Shown: one piece after another, positions 1 to 11,599 of the stretch
Layout of the letters: every line of letters starts with the position of its first letter
Numbering within the stretch: the first letter of the stretch is position 1
Source: Allodiplogaster sudhausi
Lineage: Eukaryota > Nematoda > Chromadorea > Rhabditida > Diplogasteridae
Direction: 5' to 3'
DNA: 64,000 nt
Assembly: GCA_945643635.1 (NCBI GenBank)
Contig: CALZFC010000056.1
Span: forward strand, 277,001-341,000
Position numbers and translations under genes: made by a program
The notes under the pieces: generated by a model
What the model was told of the DNA's origin: nothing
Databases searched by the model: none
The model's input: the letters and a program-made list of their open reading frames with translations, nothing else

Positions 1-475
1 GTGCAAGAAGAGAAAGGAAAACATCAAAGGTTTGAAGAAGAGTTCAGAGCACGCCAAAGAGCTTACGAATACAGCACATCAGAAAGCATGCTAAGTATGA
101 GAGTTTAAGTAATTCTATGCACTAATAAAGACTCCTAATTTTTCAGGTAATTCTAAGCTTCACATTGTCATTTTACGATTAATAAAAAAACTATTTAAAA
201 AGGCCTATCCCGGCTCCACTGCACGTAAAGCTTAGAAGGCCACCTCAGCTCGACGTAACGCCGAGCCAAGAAGACTCTCTCAGCTCCACGGCACGTCAAG
301 CCGAGACGGCCAACTCAGTTCTCAGTTCCACTGAATGCAGAACCAAGAAGGCCATTCCGGCTCAACGAAATGCGGAGCCAGGAACAAACATGAGGCTGCG
401 CCTCGAAGTTGCCGATTAAACCGAGTTCTGGGATGCCCGTAAACCAGCGCAACCTATACTTGACGGCTTTTCGAC
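1..475. repeat. Left copy of a ~480-bp direct repeat (LTR-like?)
   Basis: Nearly the same sequence recurs at 1335-1815. It runs from the opening GTGCAAGAAGAGAAAGG through an AATAAAGA polyadenylation-like motif to a shared TTGCGCAACCTATAC-type end (GCGCAACCTATAC in this copy). The copies are about 850 bp apart and nothing coding lies between them. Position 1 is the window edge, so the true left boundary is unknown. Paired direct repeats with an internal polyadenylation signal suggest LTRs of a small non-autonomous retroelement, but I see no clear TG...CA ends, primer-binding site or target duplication. Confidence 0.6.
201..384. repeat. 35-bp dyad minisatellite, left array
   Basis: About five degenerate units of the form GGCCaTCTCAGCTC...GAGCCAAGAA. 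Each unit has an internal inverted symmetry (AGCTC/GAGCC) that could form a small hairpin. The array sits inside the left direct repeat. Confidence 0.7.
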
Positions 476-1334
476 CAAAATTATTTTCTCTGCGCAACGC
501 TATTTCGCTGAGTATGCCAAAGACATTAGAGAAAGATGTATGCGGGATAAATGTGTTTAACTTGAGAGAGAGATAGTGATTGCGAGAGATACAGAGAAAG
601 AGTTGGATATATAAAATGTGCAGACTGAGAGCTCTGTAATAAGCTACTTTACATCAAAGGAGAGCCATATTAAAGCGTAGAAAATACAAAAAGAAAGTAC
701 AAACCGAGTACATATGGCTGCATGTTTTGATTCGTTTGGCAGATTGCCAAGTGGCGAGAGAGACACTTTCACGTTGTACTTTCACGACGTTAGATACATA
801 AGAAGAACCGTCTTTCTCTGCTGCATCCGACAACATAGAGAGCGGGTGCTCTTTAAGGCTCTCTCTATTTTTAATTCTATTTAAAAGAGTTTTTGTGCAC
901 ATATGGCTCGTCGAGGCAGCACGACTTGGCAAAGTGCCAAAATAATGAGGTGCAAGGAGGTGCGAAGAGATGAGCGAAATGAGGTGCAATGTGTGTTTTT
1001 TCTGGTTGCGCAGATTTTTTACGATTTATTATTAATGTTTACGTCAAGTTTTGAATACTTACAGAGTTGTAAGCAGCATAAATGAGGCAGTTGAGTTTAA
1101 AGAGCCAAAGGTCCTCGCACGAATTTGATCATACTGTAGACGGCAAGAGTTTTACTGAGAGCTTATTGGTCGGCTGAGGGGAGGAGCTTATGTCTCGTTT
1201 TCTTAATTCTCTCTTTCTCGGTGTGCTCTCGTTTTTTTCTGCCTCTCACGCAAACCACGCCTCTCTCTCGCACACGCTAAAAAGATCGCAGATCCTCAAG
1301 AGCTTATTAGGAGTACAGGGAGTTTTTAGCTGGA

Positions 1335-1815
1335 GTGCAAGAAGAGAAAGGAAAACATCAAAGGTTTGAAGAAGAGTTCAGAGCACGCCAAAGAGCTTAC
1401 GAATACAGCACATCAGAAAGCATGTATGAGAGTTTAAGTAATTCTATGCACTAATAAAGACTCCTAATTTTTCAGGTAATTCTAAGCTGCACATCGTCAT
1501 TTTACGATTAATAAAAAAAACTATTAAAAAAGGCCTATCCCAGCTCCACAGCACGTAGAGCTAAGAAGGCCATCTCAGCTCGACGTAACTTCGAGCCAAG
1601 AAGGCCATCTCAGCTCGATGGCACGCCGAGCCAAGACGGCCAACTCAGCTCTACTGAACGCAAAGCCAAGAAGGCCATCTCAGCTCTTCGTAATGCAGAG
1701 CCAGGACGGCAGAGTCAAGTTAAGGAGCAACCTCAAGCTTGGGAAATTAAACCGGCTTTGGACAGAAAGCGCTGGATGCCTATGTATTTGCGCAACCTAT
1801 ACGGGCCGAGTTTTC
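1335..1815. repeat. Right copy of the ~480-bp direct repeat
   Basis: Matches 1-475 with a few substitutions and a small indel after the shared CAGAAAGCATG. It carries the same AATAAAGA motif and the same 35-bp minisatellite, followed by the same TTAAACCGG and GCGCAACCTATAC segments. The divergence suggests an old duplication rather than an assembly artefact. Confidence 0.6.
1531..1706. repeat. 35-bp dyad minisatellite, right array
   Basis: Five units of 35-36 bp, each starting AGGCC or CGGCC and containing CAGCTC then a GAGCC-type complement. Same unit as at 201-384, so the array was duplicated with the larger direct repeat. Confidence 0.75.
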
Positions 1816-2889
1816 GAAGGGAGTTCATGATGCTGGGTATGCGTACTTGGAGTGGCGACCCATGTTTCCGCTTCACGAAAACGACTCCATGTTTAGCTCG
1901 CATTTATTATATTTGTATTTCCCGCTCCCCTCTTTTGTATAGCGGTGTAAGACCAATCCGCGCGTTGCGGTCGCGGAGCGGTTGACCTCTCCCTCGCCTA
2001 CGTGTCAAGCTAGGCCTATCCCGTCCCTGCCAGCTCATTGTTAGCGTCCTTCCTTCCCCGGGCCGGCAGGGCCTCTCTACTCTCCTCTTCACTTCTTTAC
2101 TTGCTGTTATGCCATGTCATGCTTAAGAGTTGTTATAACTCTTACTCATGTTATAACTTGTATTAATATGGGCCTTTGGCCATCCTATATGCGGTGCTGG
2201 CTTCTTAGCCAGTTTTGTGCATACTTGATGTGTTATATGTCATTTCATCATATTTCGTCATTTATGCCTTTTCCTCATGCTTTTCTCTCTCTCTCACTCT
2301 CTTTCCTTTCTCTTTCTCCTCGGCGTCGTTGTCATGCGTGCGTGTAAGCCCATCCCACACCTCTCACGGCTTTCAACCGTGCTTTAAGGGTTTGGCGTCC
2401 AGGCTTGGCGCCTCCGTGGTGGTTCGTCTCCACCTCCTCTTCCTTCCTTCTCCCTACTTCCTTCTACTTTCTCTCCTCAAGGACTTCCACGTCCAACTCC
2501 AGTTTTATTATTTCGTCACTATAAGGTTGTAACCTTTCTTTAGCCTTCTCTCACCTCTCTCTCTACACATACATCTCTCTACTCTTTCTCTCTCCATCAA
2601 TCAATACGTAATTGGCAAGTAGCCATCTTGTAGTTTCCTCTTTCTCTCTCAACTCTCTCTCTCTCTCACTTCTATCAATCGATACCACATCCACCTAGCA
2701 AGGCCTGACTTGCTATTCCACCTCGTTACTCTACCGGTCAATAAGGTTTATGTATTAATTCTTGTAATAAATATCTTTTATTACTCGAGTTAGTCTCCTT
2801 TACAAAGCTGGTTTAAAGGGGACAGAGTCATTCGGAGGTCGTGCGTGTCTTTATCATTAAGGCTCACGGTAAGGGCCATCTCCGAAACA
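1816..2889. other. Gene-less stretch left of the inverted repeat
   Basis: No coding exon is recognisable. CT-rich runs occur at about 2282-2315 and 2560-2670. An AATAAA motif near 2767 is followed by a GC-balanced tail ending at the edge of the inverted repeat, which could be the end of an old retroelement. Open frames here are short and repetitive. Confidence 0.5.
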
Positions 2890-3706
2890 ACCCATGACAT
2901 TCGACATGCACAACCAATACGACAAAATTACATTTAAAAATTCATTTCTCGAGACTGCTTGAACCAATTATAAAGGTTGAACTATCAATCGATAGCAATT
3001 GTTGCGCTCTATCGAAATAAAAATATACGTCAAAAAGTGTAAAATGATGGTAAGGCCGAATAAGACGCCAAAATATTCGAAAACAAAAAAAAGTATATCA
3101 AACAATTTATTCATGAAGAAGTGATGTATGGGAAAGATGTTCGTCTTCGCGAAAGCTATCTAATAGTTTTTGTAGTGTGGTGATAGGTTGAATATCCGAG
3201 AAATAGCTGCTGCGGAACTGGCCTCTTAAAAAAATTTAATTTGCAAAGCCCCTCCGGGCACTTTTCCGGTACTATTATCAATATTTAGGACATGCCGTGC
3301 CAGCCGCAATTTATCTTCCCATTGGGTACCGGAAAATTGCCCGGAGGGGCTTTGCAAATTAAATTTTTTTAAGAGGCCAGTTCCGCAGCAGCTATTTCTC
3401 GCATATTCAACCTATCACCACACTACAAAAACTATTAGATAGCTTTCGCGAAGACGAACATCTTTCTCATACATCACTTCTTCATGAATAAATTGTTTGA
3501 TATACTTTTTTGTTTTCGAATATTTTGGCGTCTTATTCGGCCTTACCATCATTTTACACTTTTTGACGTATATTTTTATTTCGATAGAGCGCAACAATTG
3601 CTATCGATTGATAGTTCAACCTTTATAATTGGTTCAAGCAGTCTCGAGAAATGAATTTTTAAATGTAATTTTGTCGTATTGGTTGTGCATGTCGAATGTC
3701 ATGGGT
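2890..3706. mobile_element. Large near-perfect inverted repeat (foldback-type element)
   Basis: The left arm (2890-3272) begins ACCCATGACATTCGACATGC. The right arm (3326-3706) is its reverse complement with only scattered mismatches, giving roughly 380-bp arms around a 53-bp spacer. No transposase-like open frame lies inside. No obvious target-site duplication flanks the termini (AAACAA on the left, CGCAGG on the right). A foldback or MITE-like element is my best reading; a palindromic assembly join is the main alternative. Confidence 0.7.
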
Positions 3707-5264
3707 CGCAGGTTCGATGCCGCAAACCCTTTTGCGGGCTTTTACCACTTGAAATATGCAAAATAAACATCGGCTCTGATCTCAGGATGCTTCGTGGAGC
3801 AGAATGGTGTATTGGATGAGTAAGAAACATTATGATTGCGCGAAAAGTTTCAAAATGCGGATCAGACAGTTCTGGCGTGACCGCCATAGGAAAATCGATA
3901 CTGTCATGAGTAGGGACGCCCTATCCCGATGAAAACGCTGTATGTTGTATAGAATGTTGTCGCGTACTGAAAAGTACTTTCCGTATTCTGTTCTCGCTGA
4001 AAATGTTGAAAATACACCGATTAGAATAGTTTTAGGTCATTTTCTGTCAACAGCGAAAATATCGAAGAATAGGTTTTTTCACGGAAAACGACAGTATTAT
4101 GAAATTTGTTGAATAGCTTTTTTGACAAGGAACACGCGCTGAATCTTCTTATGAAGTGGTTCATTTTATGTTACAACTAGAAATTAATCTGTTCTTCGAG
4201 CATTCCTTGAATCCGACGTATCCGAGGTACCACTATTTGAGCCTATTTTTAACCCACCTAGGGACATCTACGCTAAACGAAAAGAAGATAAGTTATACAG
4301 TTTTTAATGCTCTACATTTTGAGATATAAAACCCAAAACTAAATGAGTTTAAGGTACTTTACGGTTAAATTGAAATATATAAAATAATTTTTCGATATGA
4401 AAATAAAGTACTGGAACAAATACATCAAGAGAGCGCTTGTTTAGAATTCAACGGGGATGCCAATAAAAAAAAGAAAATTGAAAAATATTGATGATGAAGA
4501 AAGTTATGGCGAATTATACTTTTTCCTTACTTTTGCATGCCTAGGCAAGAAAAAAATTCTTATAACAAAATTGATCTACAAATGTTCCCTACAGTGCGTA
4601 TAGGTACCCCTCATAAAATTTTGGATAACTGAATCAGAAAATTTTGCGCCGGGGCAGGCCCCCATTGAGGGCTGCTTGATCCTTACAGAGAGGCTCTCTT
4701 AACGCTGGAGAGAGGGAGAGCGAGACGAAGAGAGAAAGGGGGGAGGAACGAAGGCAAGATTAGAGTGAACGAAAGAGAGAGAAAGGGAGAGAGAGAGAGC
4801 GAGGGCGAGATGAGAGTGAATTGAAGAGAGACAGGGGGAGAGAGAGAGAGAGAGAGAGATGGAGCGCTGAGTGAGAGATATGTATGTACATAGATACATA
4901 TGTATGTATGTGAGTTGTTTTTTTCTCTCTGTTGTTGGCTTGCGTGTTTTTCTTCTTGCGCAGACGAGAAACAATGTATTCCCGATAAACTTACGCATGT
5001 TACTAGCTCGTATTTCATAGTAATATTCTGCCATAAAAGGAGCCATCAATCCCAAATTCGCGCCTTTTAGCGTGACACAATGGCGAGAGAGCATGTGATT
5101 TAGTGAGAGTCAGGAAAATTGAAGTTGAATACGGTTGAGTTTCGCGCAGCTTATGAATGAGAAGGCTTTGACTGGAAATAGTCTATTCACAACCCCTCGT
5201 CACACTCTTTTGGTGCACACTCTCTTGAAATGACTACAAGCTTATGCTAATCTTCAGATATAAG
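3707..5264. other. Intergenic stretch before the transporter gene
   Basis: Mostly AT-rich unique sequence without a supportable exon. It contains a GA-rich microsatellite at about 4690-4862 and short TACA/TATG repeats near 4880-4910. The promoter of the downstream gene must lie here or upstream; I see no convincing core element. Confidence 0.5.
5251..5264 (+). promoter_or_regulatory. Candidate trans-splice acceptor before the transporter start
   Basis: TCTTCAG ends at 5257, eight bases before the ATG. A 3' splice signal this close to a start codon fits spliced-leader addition in nematodes; an upstream non-coding exon is the alternative. Confidence 0.4.
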
Positions 5265-5771
5265 ATGGGGGCGAAGAAGCTTATAAATGGAGGGGAAAGT
5301 GGAGTACATCTGGTGAGGAAGATCGGCCTCGTCTCTGGATGTGGAATCATCATTGGAGTCATTGTTGGATCCGGGATCTTCGTCAGTCCCAAGGGTACAT
5401 TTTCATCTTCTTACTCCTTTCTTTTTAATCATTCTTTTTTAATGTTTTTCTTGCAAACCAATTTTGATGCTGACTTTTCGTATCATACGCCATTTGTCAT
5501 CCTGCCTCTGATCTGTTTATTGATATCAGTAAGTGTTTCCGGTGGTCTTCCCATAAGAAACCACGTGGTGAATGACGTTCACTCTTCATCTTCATCTCGT
5601 GCCTCTTTCCTTCGAGACAACAGCTATTTCTTTCGAGCACAAATATTTTTCCTCTTCCCTCGTGGCGCTTTCCCGGCCGGCTGTAACTCTCTCTGTATGT
5701 AGTTCTTCAACTCTCACACTCGTCGCTCACTTTACGCCTTTGCTGCTTGGTCTTTGCAGCTATTCTCTCTC

Positions 5772-5825
<54 letters not shown>

Positions 5826-6487
5826 TCTGTCTCTCTCTCGCTCGCTCCCTCTCTATCTTTCGCTCCCTCTCCATCTCGCTCTCTCTCTATATCTCTCTTT
5901 ATTCTTCCTTTCTGTCTCTCTTTCCTCCCTTATCTATGTACATAGTCTGTGATTCCTGCTCCATCTAGAACATCTTATGCCCTCCCTTCACTTCCGCCCA
6001 AGGTGGATAAAAAAAGGCTCACGACCAAAAACGCCACAAAAAGAATTTCGAAAATGATTATGCATCTAAGTAAACAAATAAATTGGTTGCTTGTAAATGA
6101 AATGAAATCAAGCTAAATAAAATCTATTAGGACCAATATAATTAGTGAAAGTTCATTCTGTATATCTTAACTGCGTCTTGTGGACGCTGCAGAAAACGGA
6201 TGAAAGTGCAAGGGGAAGAAAGAGAAGTCTAGAAAGAGTAAGAATTGAAGGAGTGGCGATGCACGCGGGGAGTGCGGGGCTTTCCATGCTCGTGTGGCTC
6301 CTCTCCGGCGCATTCTCCATGATCGGCGCTCTCTGCTACGCGGAGTTGGGCACTACCATCCCCACTAGTGGAGGCGACTATGCATATATCTATGAGGTTT
6401 TGGAGAGAAAGAGAGAGAGACAGAGGCAGAGAGAGACAGAGAGAGAGAGCGAGAGAGAAAGAGATAGAGAGAGAAAGGGAGGGAGAC

Positions 6488-6522
<35 letters not shown>

Positions 6523-7486
6523 CAGAGAGAAAGGGAGGGAAAGAAAGATACTTCTTAATTTGAATTGTTTAGGCCTTTGGCGAGTTGCCCGCGTTCCTCT
6601 TCTTGTGGATAGCCTTGATGATCATCAATCCTACTTCTCTGGCAATTATTGCCCTGACATTCGCCAACTACTCCCTCAAGCCTTTCTTCAGCGAGTGCGA
6701 TGTTCCTGAGCTCGCTGCACAGCTTCTCGCTGCTGCCATCATTTGTCAGTTCTATTTCAATGAAATAAAAGATAATTTTATTATTATTTAACGCTGAAAT
6801 TGTTCCTTTATGCGTTTATATTGAATGTGTTAATACATTTCCTTTGGTGCTTGAGTGCTGCTGACTTTCGTGAACTGCTACGATGTGAGACTGGCGACGA
6901 GTAGTAACAACATCTTCACAATAGCGAAGATCATCGCCCTCTGCACGATCATCGCAGCTGGCCTCATCTTCTTCTTCTCCGGTCTCTTCTTTCTGCTCTC
7001 TTCCTTCTTTATTTCCCTTTTCCAGGCAATGCCGAGAATCTGCGTCCGCCTTCTCTCTGGGAAGGGTCAAATTGGGATTCTTCAGCCATTTCTCTCGCTT
7101 TCTACTCGGGCGTCTTCTCCTTCAGTGGCTGGTTGCAATTCTTTTTGACTGTGGTTAAGATCTTCTTCATGCACTTCTTGCAGGAGCTATCTGAATTTCG
7201 TGACAGAGGAGCTGAAAGACCCTTTCAGGTGAGACTTCTTCTTCCATCTCAATCACTTATATTCATTGCTCTCTTACAGAAATCTGCCTCGTGCAATCTT
7301 CCTCTCTCTGCCTTCCATCACTTTCATCTACATTCTCGTCAATCTCTCATACTTCGCGGTTCTCTCCGTTGATGAAGTATGCACGTTCTTGATCAGCATT
7401 ATCTCTCTCCTTTCTTTCTATCTCTCTCTATCTATCTCTCCTTCGCTCTCTCAATCTCTCCTTCTCTCTCTCTCTCAATCTCTTCT

Positions 7487-7517
<31 letters not shown>

Positions 7518-8633
7518 CTCTCTCTCGCTCTCTCTTCAGCTGTTGGATTCGTCTGCAGTGGCAGTGTCGTTTGCCTCCCGAGTGATGGGCCCCCTATCCT
7601 TCCTGGTTCCCTTCTTCGTAGCTCTCTCCTGTGTCGGTGGCCTGAACGGGATTCTCTTCACAGGCTCTCGAATGTTCTTCGCTGGAGCGAGGTTCCTTCG
7701 TCGTTTCTGTCTTGCCCATAGCAATGCATTGTCAAGACTGGCCACCCACCGATTGTCTTGTCTCTTCAGACGCGGGCAGCTTCCTGAACTTCTTGCGATG
7801 ATCTCAATCTCTCACAAGACTCCGATGCCTTCACTCTTATTCCTCGGCTTCACGGCATCCATTATGTTTGTTCCCAGTCTGATTGTAAGTTCTTAAGAAA
7901 ATGCAATCTATGTACATACGGCAAGGATTGCTCAGATGGTCTTTAAGATGTAGAGATAAATCTCTTGACAGGCTGTTCTTCTCGGATCTTCTCGCTCTAA
8001 TCAACTACGTGTCATTCGCTGAGAATTTGATAGTGGCCCTCTCAGTGGCCGGTCTCATTCGTCTTCGGCTCACTCGACCCGAACTCGACAGGCCTATCAA
8101 GGTTATTTCTTCTTACTTCGAGCTCAGCACATTTATTTTTAGATGTAAAGGTTTATACATATGTACATGCATACATATGCACATACATATGTACATACAT
8201 ATGTATGAACATACATATTTGTATGTGCAGATGCATAAACAATATAACCGATTTGAATTAGATATTTCTTGCTCGTAGTGCAGATTCCGCTGGCAGTGCC
8301 CATCGTCTTCGTCGCTGCTTCCCTCTACCTCCTGACCTTCCCTTTCTTCTCTTCTCCTCAAGAATTGGTCCTCGGCCTCTCCCTCATCGCATCGGGAGTG
8401 CCGGTCTTCCTTCTCTGCGTTGCTCGTCCAGTTCCTCAGTGCCTCCATCGGCCGTGGGGCCAGTTATTTTATCATTTTTTTTTACATGTACAATATATAT
8501 ATATTATATATATTATATATTATATATATATGTATATATAATGGATGAGGTAATCTCTTCTTCAGTTCGAATAACACACGTAATTCAACGTTTTCTCTAC
8601 TGCGTGCCTGAGAGTGGACCAGGCGAGGAGTAA
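5265..8633 (+). CDS. SLC7-family amino-acid transporter (LAT light chain)
   Basis: A 12-exon model gives about 469 residues: 5265-5394, 6251-6396, 6573-6744, 6856-6981, 7026-7131, 7184-7228, 7280-7376, 7540-7691, 7770-7865, 7972-8101, 8284-8425, 8566-8633. It reads as a 12-helix exchanger of the LAT1/SLC7A5 group (aat family in nematodes), expected at the plasma membrane, usually paired with an SLC3 heavy chain, moving large neutral amino acids. Diagnostic segments are the first-helix [71 protein letters not shown] and RPELDRPIK. The ATG follows an acceptor-like TCTTCAG. Two joins are uncertain. Exon 9 needs donor AT|GTTTGT at 7866 to stay in frame, although GTAAGT at 7885 is stronger. The exon 11 donor was chosen by phase. 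Family is secure; exact substrate is not. Confidence 0.88.
5762..5935 (+). repeat. (CT)n microsatellite in transporter intron 1
   Basis: Long interrupted CTCTCT tract on the sense strand. It is complementary to the GA tract at 6397-6545, so the two could pair in the pre-mRNA around exon 2. Confidence 0.95.
6397..6545 (+). repeat. (GA)n microsatellite in transporter intron 2
   Basis: Purine tract with GAGAGA and GACAGAGA units that begins right after the exon 2 donor and fills most of a 176-nt intron. Confidence 0.95.
8492..8541. repeat. (AT)n microsatellite in the last transporter intron
   Basis: TATATATTATATA-type tract of about 50 bp between exons 11 and 12. Low-complexity sequence only. 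Confidence 0.9.
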
Positions 8634-10568
8634 CTTCTCTATCTCTCTATCTCTATTATTCTCTCGCTCTCTATTTTCTCTTCTCTCTTCCCCTACCTCT
8701 CTCTCTCCCTCTTTCCTCCTTTCAAACAATGTTATCGCCGCTTTCCCCATAGCTATTCCAAGAGAAATGAGAGATACATAGTCTTTCTCACTAGTGAGAG
8801 CTAGAAATCTCCCCTTCACTTATTTTTCAGCCTTTCTCCGTTTATTAGCAATTTTCTTGTTTTCATTAAGACAGCCTGTCTGATTGTGAGAGACCTAAAA
8901 CTAAGGGTGCGCGTATCGAAATATTTTTCCGACAAATTTTTATTTATCTTTCAAAAATAATTCTTTCTAGAATTAAAAAAAATTCATTCAAATTGTGATG
9001 GAAAAGGTAGTACATTTTAGATGGGCAAAAGTGGCTTCACTATGAAAATATGATTCGATTTCTCATGAAACGCTGAACAAAAATGGTTGCAGCTACTTTT
9101 TTGGAAAATTTTTATACTGGAGGCTATTCTCACAATCAGTAGAGGTGGATATTTTGCATTAAAATTTATGGCGGTAACATATCGCAGTGTTCGGTTCTAA
9201 GAATTCGAGAGGCTCGCAAGCGAAAATGGAACCCCCCACCAGAAATCTGTCTGCACTTTCAGATATCAATACGAAATAAACAAAGTTAGCGAGGGAGGGG
9301 TTGCAATGTTGAAGTTGTAGAGGTTGACATTTTCCCATATATGTACATACATACATGCATACATACATATGTATGTACATCTTGAATGATTTTTTTTTAA
9401 ATAATTTTAGAAAAATTATTTTAGATGGTATAAAGAACCCTACTTTCGAAGGTTTTATTAATTTTGTAAGAAACATATTTTGATTCCCGGCACCTGTATC
9501 TGGGCCATTGTCGTTTCTCGGAGAGGCTGTCCTTAATGTTCTCGTTTCTGCCGGTGCTTGCTTTGCATATTCCACTACGTGTTGACTTCAACATTTTGAT
9601 GTCGTCATCTTCAAGAACCCATAGTTATTGTTTTCTCTCTTTCTGTTTGTTTATCGGTGTGTCATCATTCCTTTCCTCTGTTCTATGCTGTTCCTCCTCT
9701 TCAGAAGTGCCTTTCCAAGACAGCAGCTTAGGTCCTTCTTGTGTTCTTTTCTGCTCGAAATGTCGTTAGACGTCCATGATGCCTCGTATTCTCTTCCAAT
9801 GTATCAAAGACCTTCTCACAAACGCGGTACAGTTGGAGTCAAGGCCTTTTCTCTTTTTAAACCTTATCTTTATGTCTATAAATGTCCCTGTGATAAAAAA
9901 GAATCCCTGATACTTTACAGTTTGCAAAAGAATCATAGGAGAAAAACAAAGTGATGCGTAGATGTTTCACAACCGACACAATAAAGCCATAAGGAAGCCG
10001 AATAATTCCTATGGTTATCTAAGAAAAAAAACTTTCAAAAAGGCATGCAATGTTTACATTCAGAACCAAAGAGCCGCTACGTTGATGTCGGATTGTAAAT
10101 GTTGTCGTATTTTTCGGAGAAAAAAGTGAAAAAGTGAGAAGACGAAAGAACAGAAAGAGGAAGAGAAAGATAGAAAGAGAAGGAAAGTGAGGATAAGTAG
10201 AGATAACGAGAGTGAGAGAGAGAGGAGAGAGAGAGAGAGAAAAGAGGATAGACGGAAGGATCGCTAGAGATAAAGAGAAGAAATAGAAATTTAGAGAGTA
10301 GAATCGAAGACACGAAAACATCTCTCCATAGGGAGATTTTTTAGCTCAAGTTTGAGAGGGATTTAGAAAATGTAGAAGGGAAATCCTCTTTTCCATCGCG
10401 CTTTATCTAGCATGTCTCTCTCTCTCTCTCGTTCTTTTCCCTCCGCCTGTTCCTTTCTTACCCTCTCTTTCTCTCTCTCCCTCTTTTCTCTCTTCTCTCC
10501 CTCTCCATATCTTTTTCTCTTTCCCTCTCTTCTCTCTCTCCCTCTCTTTCTTTCCCTCACCCTCTTTA

Positions 10569-10607
<39 letters not shown>

Positions 10608-10889
10608 CACTCTCACCTTGCCTGTAAGCTCGCCTTTCCCCAGTTCTCCCTCCCACTTTCTCCATCTCTTCCTCAACCGCAGACTATAGTGATGCTTCTT
10701 CCCTTTGGCAGCCGCATATAAAGTGCGGTACAGTGAGAAAAGAGCTGTTTCGTCTCCGACTCATCCCATAGATAATTTCATTATTTCTTGACAGGAAATC
10801 TTTTATCTTGTTTCTGCCGGGATTCATTTATCAATCGTCAACTTTAAAGTGGAATACCGTATTTTGAGGTTTTCATCTCTCAAAGGCAT
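8634..10889. other. Intergenic stretch between transporter and collagen
   Basis: Contains CT-rich runs (about 8636-8725 and 10410-10595), a GA run (about 10190-10245) and a TACATA repeat near 9340-9380. No exon is supportable. A minus-strand open frame of 138 codons (9159-9575) has no recognisable family signature and was not accepted. Confidence 0.5.
10717..10723 (+). promoter_or_regulatory. TATA box candidate for the collagen gene
   Basis: TATAAAG lies 167 bp upstream of the collagen ATG in an otherwise mixed-composition region. It is the clearest core-promoter-like motif in the window and fits a strongly expressed, developmentally timed cuticle gene. Confidence 0.45.
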
Positions 10890-11092
10890 ATGTCATTCTT
10901 GAGGAGAGAATACGGTAGTCGTCGACTCGGATCCCACAGCGAGAATATGATGAAGGTTGCGGTGTCGCTGGGCGCGGCGGCCGGAATCGCATCCACTCTC
11001 GCCTGTCTCTACGCAGCTACTGTCATCATGGCAGATATCAACGACATGTACAATGACATCATGGCAGGCATGGAGGGATTCAAGGTATGACA

Positions 11093-11147
<55 letters not shown>

Positions 11148-11512
11148 AAGGAAGAGAGAGGGAGGGAGAGAGCGAATGAACGGGGACATGAAATCAAAAG
11201 GGAAAAAGAAATCCACAATTGTGTTGCAGAGGCATCAAAATATATGTAAGACGATTAGGTGAATTTTTCTTACAGTTCTCCTGTCCTCTCGTAAGTTGCA
11301 CGATTCCGAGTGTTTCTGCATAGGAAATCTTTTCCAAGTGTCTTCACTAACACATGTTTTCTTAATTAATCTAGAAATGAGCCGATTGAAAAGAGTGAAA
11401 GCTAGATTTTCGCGATAGCTTTCAATCCTGTTTATCTTCTTGTGGGGTTTCACCCGCTCTGCGATTGCCTCGGGGCAACATTCTTATCCGATTCGTTTGT
11501 TTCCGCCGCGCA

Positions 11513-11549
<37 letters not shown>

Positions 11550-11561
11550 TCTCGCTCCCTC

Positions 11562-11599
<38 letters not shown>

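Noticed and set aside
9159..9575. 138-codon minus-strand open frame between transporter and collagen
   Set aside because: The first 30 residues look mixed but the rest is translation of AT-rich and TACATA repeat sequence; no domain recognised.
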